Part shown: piece after piece, positions 35,958 through 44,065 of the stretch
Position numbering within the stretch: position 1 is the stretch's first letter
Layout of the letters: each line of letters begins with the position of its first letter
Assembly: GCF_014284335.1 (NCBI RefSeq)
Contig: NZ_JACOGF010000004.1
Location: forward strand, 62,001-126,000
Direction: 5' to 3'
From: Undibacterium hunanense
GTDB taxonomy: Bacteria; Pseudomonadota; Gammaproteobacteria; Burkholderiales; Burkholderiaceae_D
Length of the DNA stretch: 64,000 nucleotides
Made by a program: the position numbers and the translations under genes
Notes under the pieces: model-generated
Databases searched by the model: none
What the model was told of the DNA's origin: nothing
The model's input: the letters and a program-made list of their open reading frames with translations, nothing else

Positions 35958-36887
35958 TCAAGCTGCTTTTCCGACTGCCATGAATTCCAGCACTTGCTGG
36001 CGTTGTGGTATCGATGTTTGCGCCCCCAGCTTGGTGACCGTCAACGCAGCCGTGTATTGCGCTTCGCGGCTGGCATCAATCAGGCTAAGGCCATTCGCAA
36101 TACCAACAGCGAAGGCACCGACAAAGGTATCACCGGCAGCGGTGGTATCCACCACATCCACTTTCACGGCCGGGATGAACTGGCTGCCTGTGCTATCGGT
36201 AATCAGGGCACCATGTTCACCCATGGTCAGCAAGACTGTTGCGGTACCACGTTGCAAGATTTGTTCCGAGGCGGCTTTGGCGCTGGCCTGATCGACCACC
36301 GTCACACCACTCAGTTGTGAAGCTTCGGTTTCATTCAAAATCAGATAATCAACCTGGGCCAGCAAGGCATCACTCAGGTCTTGTGCCGGAGCAGGGTTCA
36401 GGATGACTTTGACCCCTTTGGCGTGAGCAATTTCTATAGCACGTGTGACGGTTGCCAGCGGGGTTTCAAGCTGGCATACCAGCAACTGTGCACCAGCGAT
36501 GGTGGCTGTGGCTGCCTCTACCTGGGCGCTGGTCAGTGTGGCATTGGCACCTGCTGCCAGCACGATGCTGTTGTTGCCGTTGTCGTCAACCAGAATACCG
36601 GCAACGCCGGTGGCCACACCTGCCACTTTGGCCAGGTGGCTTAATTCCATGCCTTCTGCTGCCAGGCATTGATGCGAAAAACTGCCAAAGCCATCATCAC
36701 CCACGGCACCGATAAAGCTGACCTGTGCCCCTTGACGGGCGGCGGCAACAGCCTGATTCGCCCCTTTGCCACCAGGTATCTGCCTGAATTCGTGACCATG
36801 AAGTGTTTCACCCACGGCCGGCATGCGTGGAGTACGAAAAACCAGATCCATATTGACACTGCCGACTACAGTTATGCGTGGCTTCAT
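35958..36887 (-). CDS. rbsK: ribokinase
   Basis: Phosphorylates D-ribose at O5 with ATP; cytoplasmic; 309 residues. PfkB-family signatures are clear: the N-terminal GGKGANQAVAAARQGAQV and the C-terminal DTTAAGDTFVGAFAVG with the catalytic Asp. As first gene of the nucleoside operon, it would capture ribose released by the nucleoside hydrolase. A consensus promoter with two overlapping LacI-type operators lies directly upstream. The start is the ATG at 36887. Activity on deoxyribose or another pentose cannot be excluded. Confidence 0.93.
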   Translation of the reverse strand: MKPRITVVGSVNMDLVFRTPRMPAVGETLHGHEFRQIPGGKGANQAVAAARQGAQVSFIGAVGDDGFGSFSHQCLAAEGMELSHLAKVAGVATGVAGILVDDNGNNSIVLAAGANATLTSAQVEAATATIAGAQLLVCQLETPLATVTRAIEIAHAKGVKVILNPAPAQDLSDALLAQVDYLILNETEASQLSGVTVVDQASAKAASEQILQRGTATVLLTMGEHGALITDSTGSQFIPAVKVDVVDTTAAGDTFVGAFAVGIANGLSLIDASREAQYTAALTVTKLGAQTSIPQRQQVLEFMAVGKAA

Positions 36888-36915
36888 GATGCTTTTTTCT
36901 CGATAAAAAGGTGTC

Positions 36916-36931
36916 GCGCAATCGTTTGCGC
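36916..36931. promoter_or_regulatory. LacI/PurR-type operator 1
   Basis: GCGCAATCGTTTGCGC is palindromic but for one symmetric pair, centred on CG, and fits the PurR-type core GCAANCGNTTNC exactly. It lies about at or just past the expected transcription start of rbsK. Confidence 0.65.
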
Positions 36932-36943
36932 AATCGATTTCGT
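36928..36943. promoter_or_regulatory. LacI/PurR-type operator 2
   Basis: GCGCAATCGATTTCGT also fits GCAANCGNTTNC and overlaps operator 1 by 4 bases, with centres 12 bp apart. It abuts the -10 box. A repressor here would block the rbsK promoter. Confidence 0.6.
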
Positions 36944-36972
36944 ATTTAACTATGGGTGCTGTTTAACGTCAA
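36944..36972 (-). promoter_or_regulatory. rbsK promoter
   Basis: On the minus strand TTGACG (36972-36967) and TTAAAT (36949-36944) are separated by 17 bases, a good sigma-70 pair. The two operators lie immediately downstream. A third, degenerate operator-like sequence (GCGCAATC-TCGATTTT) sits just upstream of the -35 at about 36973-36988. Confidence 0.6.
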
Positions 36973-36987
36973 GCGCAATCTCGATTT

Positions 36988-37370
36988 TTGGTCAAAAAAT
37001 GTGCAAAGACGCGGCTAGCTGGCAACCCGCTAGTTGGCATTATTTTCAGTCTTTGATCAGGACGTGTTCAGAGCAGAATTTTATTGCGTCGCACCAGCGC
37101 GAAGTGCGCATGAAGTTGTGACAGTTGCAAGTACAAATTGTTCTGCGATTTCACCAAAGCGGGCTGATTGTGGGGCTGCTTTGGATGGATGTCAAATTCG
37201 ATATCTTTGTTATGCTCGTTTGCAAGTATTTGCTTAATTTAATTGTTATCATGATATTTATTTTGACGTGCGGTTCGGGTTTGCTGTCAATCACTGCCTG
37301 CATGCCTTGACTCGATGCAGAATCACACTAAACTTCCAGGGGTTGTAACCCGACAGAAGCAAAGAAACCT
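36988..37370. other. intergenic, nothing recognised
   Basis: About 380 bases between the ribokinase promoter and the plus-strand SRPBCC gene. I see no gene, RNA or repeat family; a loose direct repeat (CTAGCTGGCAACCCGCTAGTTGG region, 37013-37038) is the only structure. Confidence 0.4.
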
Positions 37371-37805
37371 ATGACGACATTCAATACATCCCGTGAAATT
37401 CCGGCAAGCGTAGAGCAAGTTTTTGCCGCGATCAATGATCCGGAACGCCTGGCACGGTGGTGGGGGCCAGCAGGTTTCACCAATACTTTCACAGTCTGTG
37501 AGCTTGTGACTGGTGGACGATGGTCTTTCATCATGCATGGGCCAGATGGCAAGAATTATCCCAATGAATGCATCTTTGCGGAGCTGGAGTCGCCAGCGAA
37601 GCTGCTTGTTCAACATGTATCTGAACCAAAGTTTCGCTTGACCATAGGCCTGACTCCAACGCCTGCGGGAACCCTTGTTTCCTGGTCACAGGCATTCGAT
37701 AACCCTGATGTCGCCAGCCAGGTTGAGCACATCGTCGTGCCGGCCAATGAACAGAATCTGGATCGCCTGTCGGCTGAGATTGCGCGCAAACAGGATGACG
37801 ACTGA
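37371..37805 (+). CDS. SRPBCC/AHSA1-family protein
   Basis: Small START-like fold protein of 144 residues, of the kind annotated as activator of Hsp90 ATPase 1-like or polyketide cyclase. Typical features are REIPASVEQVFAAINDPERL at the N-terminus and ARWWGPAGFTNT, with a hydrophobic ligand cavity expected. No function is assigned to most bacterial members. It is a single-gene unit with its own terminator. The start is the ATG at 37371. Confidence 0.85.
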   Translation: MTTFNTSREIPASVEQVFAAINDPERLARWWGPAGFTNTFTVCELVTGGRWSFIMHGPDGKNYPNECIFAELESPAKLLVQHVSEPKFRLTIGLTPTPAGTLVSWSQAFDNPDVASQVEHIVVPANEQNLDRLSAEIARKQDDD

Positions 37806-37872
37806 ACAGCTTGTGCAGGCGAGTTGGTATGAGTGATACTTCCCCGGTAATTTTGTGCTGAAACAATGTAAG

Positions 37873-37897
37873 AAAACCGCCAATTGGCGGTTTTTTT
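37873..37897 (+). terminator. rho-independent terminator
   Basis: AACCGCC and GGCGGTT pair around AATT, followed by seven T. It ends the SRPBCC gene. Confidence 0.85.
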
Positions 37898-37944
37898 ACA
37901 TCTATTCATGCTCGTGCGTGGTTACGCTTATTTATGGGATGACG

Positions 37945-38136
37945 CTACCAGCGAATGGCCGGTATGTGTATGCCGGGCATGATTCCAAACGCTGACAAAA
38001 TAATCGCGATCAGCAAAATAATGAAGAGCACACGCACTATTTGCCCGACTGGGGCAGGCAGAGGCAGCATGCCCACCAGCCACCAGATCAACCCGAAGAC
38101 AACAAGATAGATAATGAGATTGATGATCAGATTCAT
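37945..38136 (-). CDS. small two-helix membrane protein
   Basis: 63 residues consisting of two hydrophobic segments (about 3-24 and 34-55) linked by PLPAPVGQ; very like short membrane proteins annotated only by domain-of-unknown-function names. No function can be assigned. The start at 38136 is preceded by GAGGAAA, a strong ribosome site. The downstream end lies close to the SRPBCC terminator. Possibly stress-inducible, as similar two-helix proteins are, but that is only an analogy. Confidence 0.7.
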   Translation of the reverse strand: MNLIINLIIYLVVFGLIWWLVGMLPLPAPVGQIVRVLFIILLIAIILSAFGIMPGIHIPAIRW

Positions 38137-38205
38137 ATTTCCTCCTCAGGTAAGGTGCGGGCAGGTCAATGCCCGCATTTTTTTGTTAAATGGGCCTGCA
38201 ACTAA

Positions 38206-38541
38206 TTATTTGGATGGCAATACAACGATGGTATCACCAGGCTTGCCGGGTTCGCCGGTTTTTCCTTTGGCACCATCATAACCAGGTGAGCCTGGAACAC
38301 CTTTGTCACCGGTCGCTCCTTGCATGCCTTCCGCACCAGTTGCACCGGTCGCGCCAGTCGCACCTGTCGCACCTACGGAGGCGGGCGCACCAGTGGCACC
38401 TGTAGCGCCGGGTGCACCAGGCGCGCCAGCGGGGCCTGGCACTGCTACGGGCACGGGAACGACAACCTGGGTGGGTTGGCGATCACATGCTGTAGTCGCC
38501 AGAACGCCAACAAGTGACAGTAAAAGTATGGAAAATTTCAT
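38206..38541 (-). CDS. collagen-like lipoprotein
   Basis: 111 residues. A signal sequence ends in the lipobox TTAC, so Cys19 should be lipidated. After a Pro/Val-rich linker, about 65 residues are Gly-X-Y triplets, among them repeated GAT, a pattern of bacterial collagen-like triple helices. The C-terminus TIVVLPSK is non-collagenous. Trimerisation is expected from the repeat (family knowledge); function, perhaps surface exposure or adhesion, is unknown. Repeat number may vary between strains. The start is the ATG at 38541. Confidence 0.8.
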   Translation of the reverse strand: MKFSILLLSLVGVLATTACDRQPTQVVVPVPVAVPGPAGAPGAPGATGATGAPASVGATGATGATGATGAEGMQGATGDKGVPGSPGYDGAKGKTGEPGKPGDTIVVLPSK

Positions 38542-38834
38542 GGTAGGGACCTTGGTTGTATGGACATAAAGAGAAAACAGAAGCAGAGCCTGGCAAAGGC
38601 AGGGAAAGAGTTTTCTTTGTACTTGCCCATGTCACTGCACTTTTCTGAGGATGCAGGTAAAAACAGTTAGGTTCCGTGCGCTAGCAAACATATTGAAAAT
38701 TAGTTTTGTTTTATATTTACTGAACCGGTAATAAAGAGTGTTGTAAAAAATGTTGCAAATGAAGTTGTTGAGACAAGATTTGATAGGTGGTACACATAGC
38801 AAATCAGTATCAGCTTTCATGAATAGTGATCAAA

Positions 38835-38865
38835 CCCGCTGCCGCAAGGTATGCGGGATTTTTTT
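38835..38865 (+). terminator. terminator upstream of psuK promoter
   Basis: CCCGC-TGCC and GGTA-GCGGG pair around a GCAA tetraloop (38835-38857), followed by A and seven T. There is no plus-strand gene between it and the minus-strand lipoprotein gene, so it either ends a short unseen transcript or insulates psuK. Confidence 0.7.
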
Positions 38866-38882
38866 GCCCGCACACAATTTGA

Positions 38883-38911
38883 TTGACATTGAAAAAACAA
38901 ATGTTTATTGT
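38883..38911 (+). promoter_or_regulatory. psuK sigma-70 promoter
   Basis: TTGACA at 38883-38888, a 17-base spacer and TATTGT at 38906-38911. The predicted transcription start is near 38918, about 63 bases before the ATG. Confidence 0.75.
38895..38906. promoter_or_regulatory. palindromic operator A of psuK
   Basis: AAACA-AA-TGTTT, inside the promoter spacer and touching the -10 box. Similar in wording to operator B, whose centre is 20 bp away. Confidence 0.5.
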
Positions 38912-38913
38912 GT

Positions 38914-38927
38914 AAAACAATTGTTTT
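38914..38927. promoter_or_regulatory. palindromic operator B of psuK
   Basis: Perfect 14-bp palindrome AAAACAATTGTTTT at the predicted transcription start. With operator A it forms a pair on the same helix face. Confidence 0.55.
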
Positions 38928-38980
38928 TTTATTTTGTTTGTTGTTTGCTTATATGTGATTTTTACAGGTCAAGCTTTGCG

Positions 38981-40084
38981 ATGAGTTCTCTTATCTCCAA
39001 AAAGGAGCAGCTGTATCAACTGATTGCTGCCCATCCCTTTATTTCTCAGCAAGAGCTGGCGGATCAGCTGGGTTTGTCGCGTTCTGCCGTGGCGGGACAT
39101 GTGGCCGCGCTGATACGTGAAAAACGCCTGCTGGGGCGAGCCTATGTCTTGCCGGACCAGCGTGCGATTGTGTGTATAGGCGGCGCAAATATTGACCGTA
39201 AAATGCGTACGCTGGGGCCCATGCAGATGGGGACGTCCAATCCTGTGAGCCAGCATGAAGCCTTTGGTGGTGTGGCACGCAATATTGCAGAAAATCTGGC
39301 GCGTCTGGGTGTGCCGGTCAATTTATTGTGTGCCGTAGGTGATGATGCTGCCGGGCAGAGCATCCTGGCGCAGGCACAGTCCATAGGCGTGGATGCGCGG
39401 GCCAGCTTGCAAATTACCGGTGCCCTTAGTGGTAGCTATACGGCCTTGTTGAATGATGACGGCGACATGGTACTGGCACTGGCGCACATGGAATGCTGTG
39501 AAGCCATGACACCCGACTATCTGCGTAGCCGTAGCCCCCAGCGCAGTGCTGCCGCTTTTACCATTGCAGACTTGAATTTACCCGCAGATAGCATAGCCTT
39601 GTTATTGGAAGACGCTCATTTGCAGGCCAGTCCCTTGCTGCTGGTCGCTGTGTCACAGCCCAAGATGGCACGCCTGCCGGAGCAGTTGCAGGGCTTGCGC
39701 TGCCTGGTATTGAACCGTGGCGAACTGGAAACGGTGGCCGGGCACAGTCTGCCGCAAGTACCAGACATAGCGGTAGCTTGCCGCCAATTACAGCAGCGCG
39801 GTGCCCGGGATGTGATCATCACTCTGGGTAGTGAGGGTGTTTTATATACCGATGCCGCAGGCAAGGATGGCATCAGTCATCTTGCTGCGCCACAGGTAAG
39901 TGTCAAAGATGCGACCGGTGCCGGGGACGCTTTTTCTGCCGGTGTTGCCTGGTCTTTGTACCATAGCGCTGATGATCTGGAATTGGCATGCAGGCGTGGT
40001 TTGAAGCTGGCTGCCCTGACCATACAAAGCGAAGCGACTGTTGCGCCTACGCTGAACCACCATATTTTTAACGAGGAAACATGA
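38981..40084 (+). CDS. psuK: pseudouridine kinase with N-terminal HTH domain
   Basis: PfkB-family kinase of 367 residues that phosphorylates pseudouridine at O5 (assigned by pairing with psuG). Residues 1-55 form a winged helix-turn-helix ([20 protein letters not shown]), as in E. coli YeiI-type kinases. The kinase domain follows, with [10 protein letters not shown] at its start and [15 protein letters not shown], carrying the catalytic Asp, near the C-terminus. The HTH could bind the two palindromes at its own promoter (inference). The ATG at 38981 has no strong ribosome site. The stop overlaps the psuG start. Confidence 0.92.
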   Translation: MSSLISKKEQLYQLIAAHPFISQQELADQLGLSRSAVAGHVAALIREKRLLGRAYVLPDQRAIVCIGGANIDRKMRTLGPMQMGTSNPVSQHEAFGGVARNIAENLARLGVPVNLLCAVGDDAAGQSILAQAQSIGVDARASLQITGALSGSYTALLNDDGDMVLALAHMECCEAMTPDYLRSRSPQRSAAAFTIADLNLPADSIALLLEDAHLQASPLLLVAVSQPKMARLPEQLQGLRCLVLNRGELETVAGHSLPQVPDIAVACRQLQQRGARDVIITLGSEGVLYTDAAGKDGISHLAAPQVSVKDATGAGDAFSAGVAWSLYHSADDLELACRRGLKLAALTIQSEATVAPTLNHHIFNEET

Positions 40085-41010
40085 TGCAATCTTATCTGGT
40101 CTTGTCGGAAGAAGTCCGCGCCGCCCGCCTGGCGGCTAAACCCTTGGTGGCATTGGAATCCACCATCATTTCTCATGGCATGCCTTACCCCCAAAATGTG
40201 CAGACGGCGCGCGAGCTGGAACAGATCATTCGTGACCGGGGTGCAGTGCCAGCCACCATCGCTATCATGAATGGCAAGATACATATAGGCTTGTCTGACG
40301 CGGAACTGGAGTTACTGGGTAACACGCCAGATGCCATGAAGGTCAGTCGCCGTGATCTGGCTTATGCCCTGACCAGCAACAAGCTGGGGGCCACCACCGT
40401 AGCCGCCACCATGATCTGTGCAGCACTGGCGGGTATAGAAGTATTTGTGACTGGCGGTATAGGTGGCGTGCATCGTGGTGCTGAAACCAGCTTTGATATT
40501 TCTGCGGACTTGCAGGAACTGGCAAGAACCTCGGTTGCCGTGGTATGTGCCGGTGCCAAATCCATCCTGGATATCGGTTTGACGCTGGAATATCTGGAAA
40601 CCCACGGCGTGCCTGTGGTCAGTGTGGGCCAGTCGGCCTTTCCGGCATTCTTTACCAGGGACAGTGCTTACCAGGCTGATTTTCAGCTCGATACAGCAGA
40701 GCAGCAGGCTGATTTCATTCATGCCAAATGGACGCTGGGCCTGACGGGTGGTGTGGTGATTGCCAATCCGGTCCCTGAAGTGGCAGCCATGCCAAGAGAA
40801 GAAATTGAAAGCATTACCCAGTCAGCCTTGCAAGAGGCCGATGAACAGGGTATCAAGGGCAAGGCGATTACCCCTTTCCTGCTGAATCGTATCAAGCAAA
40901 TGACAGCGGGGCGCAGCCTGGAAACCAATATTGCGCTGGTAAAGAATAATGCGGTGGTCGGTGCGCGACTGGCGCTGGCCCTGCATCACTTGCGCAAGCG
41001 TACGGTATAA
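40081..41010 (+). CDS. psuG: pseudouridine-5'-phosphate glycosidase
   Basis: Splits pseudouridine 5'-phosphate into uracil and ribose 5-phosphate, breaking a C-C glycosidic bond; cytoplasmic, Mn2+-dependent, 309 residues. Family signatures include [15 protein letters not shown] near residue 25, TVAATMICA, the [11 protein letters not shown] loop and the catalytic-Lys region [11 protein letters not shown]. With psuK it forms a complete pseudouridine degradation route feeding uracil and ribose 5-phosphate into metabolism. ATG codons at 40081 and 40084 overlap the psuK stop, giving translational coupling. Confidence 0.96.
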   Translation: MMQSYLVLSEEVRAARLAAKPLVALESTIISHGMPYPQNVQTARELEQIIRDRGAVPATIAIMNGKIHIGLSDAELELLGNTPDAMKVSRRDLAYALTSNKLGATTVAATMICAALAGIEVFVTGGIGGVHRGAETSFDISADLQELARTSVAVVCAGAKSILDIGLTLEYLETHGVPVVSVGQSAFPAFFTRDSAYQADFQLDTAEQQADFIHAKWTLGLTGGVVIANPVPEVAAMPREEIESITQSALQEADEQGIKGKAITPFLLNRIKQMTAGRSLETNIALVKNNAVVGARLALALHHLRKRTV

Positions 41011-41013
41011 AAA

Positions 41014-41043
41014 AGCGGTGCGGTAACGGGTGCCGTCACCGCT
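41014..41043 (-). terminator. terminator of the DUF3426 gene
   Basis: AGCGGTG-CGG pairs with CCG-CACCGCT. On the minus strand the stem is followed by six T, so it terminates the gene at 41061; it may also end psuG transcripts. Confidence 0.75.
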
Positions 41044-41060
41044 CAGGGCTTGAGTTCTGC

Positions 41061-42656
41061 TCAGGGATAGAAGACGCTGACGTGATAGCCAGCTGCTTTC
41101 AGTTTGGGTAATTCAAAATACAGCTTGATATTCTGATCGCTACCCGCCGTGAAGCCTTTGCTTAATTTATCTTTTTCGGTCAGGTAATCATCCGGGCCGA
41201 AGACGCGCTGCAATACCGCCTTGTCTTTGGCATCGTTCAATATCAATTCTACCGTCGGCCATGCCTGCACGATGCTGCTGCGGTTCTGGATTTGCATGAC
41301 CAGCAAAAAGACATTCCTGTCAGGTGCCAGCGCCTGCAATTCATTCGACTCTACCGTGATCTGCTCGATTTGTGCGGGCAGGTTGACCTGGCATTGCAAG
41401 AGCTTGCAGGCTTGCTGCAGATAAGGCTTGCTCTCTGGCAGCCAGGCTGCCAGTTGGCTACGGAAAATATACGAACTTTGTGCCAGCAGCAATGGGAAAA
41501 GCAAGAGCACCATCAGCGTCAGCATGATGGTCGTGACACGTTTGCGCCGCTGCTGTTTTTCTGCCTGGATGACAAAATTGGGACGGTGCTCATCTTCATC
41601 CGCATCGCTGTTTGAATCTTCGCTGATGGCCGCCTGATTGGCCAGGGCCGCTTCTTCAGCGCCGATGTAAGCCTCTTTGTGTGCTTCATCATCAGACAGA
41701 TTACTTTCAGCTTCAGCCTGTGAGGTTGCATCCACTTCCACGTTGGCTGTATTTTCCTTGTGTCGCCAGACTTTGGTGGTCGTGGTGGCTGGTGCTGCAT
41801 CATTGTTTGTCGGCGCAGCGTCTTCCTTGCCTTCGTTCATGGACCAGTCTGCCGTTGGCGGATCCATCAGTGCGGCGCGGGTTTCCAGTTCTGCTCTTGC
41901 GACATCGGCATCACTGACTTCTTCCGTTGATGCAGACAGGCTCCCATCACCCAGATCAAAATCAATGGCCGCGGCACTGGCTACTGGCGCAGGCTTGACG
42001 ACAGCAGCAGGCGGCAACTGCGCAGTAGCGGCAGTGACTACCGGGTTACCGGTCTTGCTTTCTACGGTTGCAGAGGCTGTTGGTGTCGACAGGGCTGCTT
42101 TGGGCTTGTCCAGGTTCTCTGCTTCAAATTCTTTTTCCGCTTTGGAAATGGCTGCCAATACTTCTTCGCCCGGTTTGGTGGCAAGGGGTTTGGCTGCGAC
42201 AGGTGGCGCAGATGGCACTGCCTCTGTAGCGGCGATTGGTGTCAGGGGCTCAGCGGGCGAGTGCGTAATGACGGATTGCTCTGCCCTGGCTGTTGCTTTG
42301 ATTTCTGGTACAGGGCTTGCTTCGGCCGCAGGTTTGACTGTCGGTGCTGGCTCGGCTGGGGCAGTGATCGCTGCTGCGGCAGTTGTTGTAGCTGTTGTAG
42401 CAGAGGCAGCAGTAGTATTGGTATTGCTTGCCGCTGGCGTAGTGGTATCTGCTGATGTTGCTGGTGTACCTGGTTTCGCGGCTGGGGGTGGTGGTGTGGC
42501 AGGTGCTTTCTGGCCATCGGCCGGAATCAGGTTTTCAACCGCGTTGAAGGTTTGCTGGCATGAACCGCACCTGACCAGGCCCGCATGCAATTTCAACTGG
42601 TCATTCGCTACCTTGAAGGCAGTTTGACAGTGGGGGCAGCGGGTAGCCAGGGCCAT
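41061..42656 (-). CDS. zinc-ribbon and DUF3426 membrane protein
   Basis: 531 residues. The N-terminus is an MJ0042-type zinc ribbon with two Cys-x-x-Cys knuckles (CPHC near residue 8 and CGSC near 31). A long Ala/Thr/Pro-rich, probably disordered linker (about 50-370) follows, then one membrane segment near residue 385 (TIMLTLMVLLLFPLLLAQS) and a DUF3426 domain to the end. Found beside prmA in many betaproteobacteria; function unknown. It begins 5 bases after prmA. The GC-rich low-complexity linker produces long spurious open frames on the other strand. Confidence 0.88.
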   Translation of the reverse strand: MALATRCPHCQTAFKVANDQLKLHAGLVRCGSCQQTFNAVENLIPADGQKAPATPPPPAAKPGTPATSADTTTPAASNTNTTAASATTATTTAAAAITAPAEPAPTVKPAAEASPVPEIKATARAEQSVITHSPAEPLTPIAATEAVPSAPPVAAKPLATKPGEEVLAAISKAEKEFEAENLDKPKAALSTPTASATVESKTGNPVVTAATAQLPPAAVVKPAPVASAAAIDFDLGDGSLSASTEEVSDADVARAELETRAALMDPPTADWSMNEGKEDAAPTNNDAAPATTTTKVWRHKENTANVEVDATSQAEAESNLSDDEAHKEAYIGAEEAALANQAAISEDSNSDADEDEHRPNFVIQAEKQQRRKRVTTIMLTLMVLLLFPLLLAQSSYIFRSQLAAWLPESKPYLQQACKLLQCQVNLPAQIEQITVESNELQALAPDRNVFLLVMQIQNRSSIVQAWPTVELILNDAKDKAVLQRVFGPDDYLTEKDKLSKGFTAGSDQNIKLYFELPKLKAAGYHVSVFYP

Positions 42657-42661
42657 GTGCG

Positions 42662-43570
42662 TCAGCCGTCCAGTCTGCCTGACAGCGCGACCCAGCCTTC
42701 ATGTTCGGCCCAGACGCTGAGCTGAATGAACGGGGCGTAGGCTGCTGCCACTTCTTCGGCCTGTCTTGCCAGTACGCCAGACAGTACCAGTGCACCGCCG
42801 GGGGCAACACGACCAGCCAGCATCGGGGCCATCAGTTTCAATGGGCTGGACAAAATGTTGGCAACGACGACGTCAAATTTTTCTGGCGTTGGGTGCGCGG
42901 CGCCAAATGCTTCCGGCAAGGCGTATTCGATCTCACATTTATTGCGTTCTGCATTGTAGTTGGCCGACTCTATCGCCTGCGGGTCAATATCAACACCGAT
43001 GACTTTGGCAGCGCCCAGTTTGCTGGCCACCATCGCCAATATGCCAGAACCGCAACCGTAGTCGAGTACCGACAGATTTTGTGGTGCGTGGGCTTCCAGC
43101 CATTCCATGCACAGGCGGGTGGTAGGGTGGCTGCCGGTACCAAAGGCCAGACCAGGGTCAAGCTCAAGGATCAGGCCATTGCTGTCAGGGGCATCGTGCC
43201 AGCTTGGCACGACCCAGATATTTTTACCAATATGGATGGGGGCAAACTGTGATTGCGTGAGACGCACCCAGTCCTGCTCTTCAACCTTGCGGGTGAGATA
43301 GGCAGGTACGGTTGCCAGACTGATGGCGGCGGCTTCGGCGACCAGCGCTGCATGGTCGCAATCGACATCGGCCAGGGCCACGACGCGGCTGCGGTCCCAG
43401 GCGGCTTCATCCGGTTCCATGCCGGGTTCGCCAAACAATGGCCTTTCGGCATCCGTGCCTTCGTCAGCGTCCTCGACGGAAACAGACAGTGCGCCCGCAT
43501 CCATCAGGGCATCCGACAAAGCCTCTGCCTGCTCACGCGCCACTTCAATCACTATTTCTATCCAACCCAT
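42662..43570 (-). CDS. prmA: ribosomal protein L11 methyltransferase
   Basis: Trimethylates ribosomal protein L11 using S-adenosylmethionine; 302 residues as in E. coli. The N-terminal substrate-recognition domain is followed by a Rossmann methyltransferase with motif [14 protein letters not shown] and the family motif [10 protein letters not shown]. It is normally close downstream of accC in related bacteria; here a 495-base gap full of repeat elements intervenes. The start is the ATG at 43570. Confidence 0.95.
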   Translation of the reverse strand: MGWIEIVIEVAREQAEALSDALMDAGALSVSVEDADEGTDAERPLFGEPGMEPDEAAWDRSRVVALADVDCDHAALVAEAAAISLATVPAYLTRKVEEQDWVRLTQSQFAPIHIGKNIWVVPSWHDAPDSNGLILELDPGLAFGTGSHPTTRLCMEWLEAHAPQNLSVLDYGCGSGILAMVASKLGAAKVIGVDIDPQAIESANYNAERNKCEIEYALPEAFGAAHPTPEKFDVVVANILSSPLKLMAPMLAGRVAPGGALVLSGVLARQAEEVAAAYAPFIQLSVWAEHEGWVALSGRLDG

Positions 43571-43606
43571 ATTGCTACTTTCTTATACAACGTTATTACT
43601 TCAATA

Positions 43607-43706
43607 GGACTTACGCAAAACCGCCCCGGCTGTGTTGCAGCTCCTGGCTGTACTATTCGTACTGTCTTCGTCGCTGCGCCTTGCTGGGACGATTTTGTGT
43701 AAGTCC
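43607..43706. mobile_element. 100-bp MITE-like element, GGACTTACGCAAAA ends
   Basis: Ends GGACTTACGCAAAA and TTTTGTGTAAGTCC form a 14-bp inverted repeat with one mismatch, extending imperfectly to about 25 bp. It encodes nothing and sits 36 bases upstream of prmA, with the CACAGAG copy 2 beginning 23 bases away. Confidence 0.75.
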
Positions 43707-43729
43707 CGTTCAAGATACTTCAAGAAACT

Positions 43730-44060
43730 TTAAGACCAAAAGGCTCACCACAGAGACACAGAGGGAGCACAGAGAAAATCAAGAGAAAAACAAACACATT
43801 CTCGACATCAATACGGTGCTTGCCTGTAATACAGGTTTACAGCGTTTATTTATTGCCAGGAATTACGTTAAACATATCACCAGCAAAAAGCTTACCACAG
43901 GGGCTTTATAACAAAGCCAAAAGCACAGAGAAAAACTTGGGTTTTCTCTGTGCTTCTTTTCCTTATTTGTAGTTTGGGCCAAGCCCAAACTACGTATTTT
44001 GAGATAACTCTAAAGTTTTTCTCAGTGCCCCTCTGTGTTTCTGTGTTGAGAGGTTTTTAA
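43730..44060. mobile_element. CACAGAG inverted-repeat element, copy 2
   Basis: About 331 bp with terminal inverted repeats (43730-43778 and 44016-44060) containing CTCACCACAGAGACACAGAG. A further partial CACAGAG palindrome (AAAAGCACAGAGAAAA with its complement, 43919-43960) and the palindrome GTTTGGGCCAAGCCCAAAC (about 43972-43990) lie inside. The right end is 5 bases from the accC stop codon. Confidence 0.78.
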
Positions 44061-44065
44061 TTCGA

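Larger units (their letters stand above)
38542..38980. other. psuK upstream region
   Basis: This 439-base stretch holds a plus-strand terminator at 38835-38865, the psuK promoter at 38883-38911 and two palindromic sites, listed separately. The part before the terminator is A+T rich. An open frame starts at 38750 in frame with psuK, but it spans the terminator and promoter and is not credible as coding. Confidence 0.6.

Noticed and set aside
38303-38569. Collagen-like repeats considered as a CRISPR or non-coding repeat array
   Set aside because: The periodicity is 9 bases within a continuous Gly-X-Y reading frame behind a lipoprotein signal; there are no unique spacers of constant length.
38750-38980. 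Upstream extension of psuK by 77 codons
   Set aside because: It would place a terminator, promoter and operators inside the coding region, and the added residues are unlike any kinase.
41677-42627. Long plus-strand open frame of 316 codons opposite the zinc-ribbon/DUF3426 gene
   Set aside because: It is the complement of a GC-rich, Ala/Thr-rich linker, has low-complexity Ala/Val/Ser content and no recognisable domain, while the minus-strand gene has clear zinc-ribbon and membrane features.
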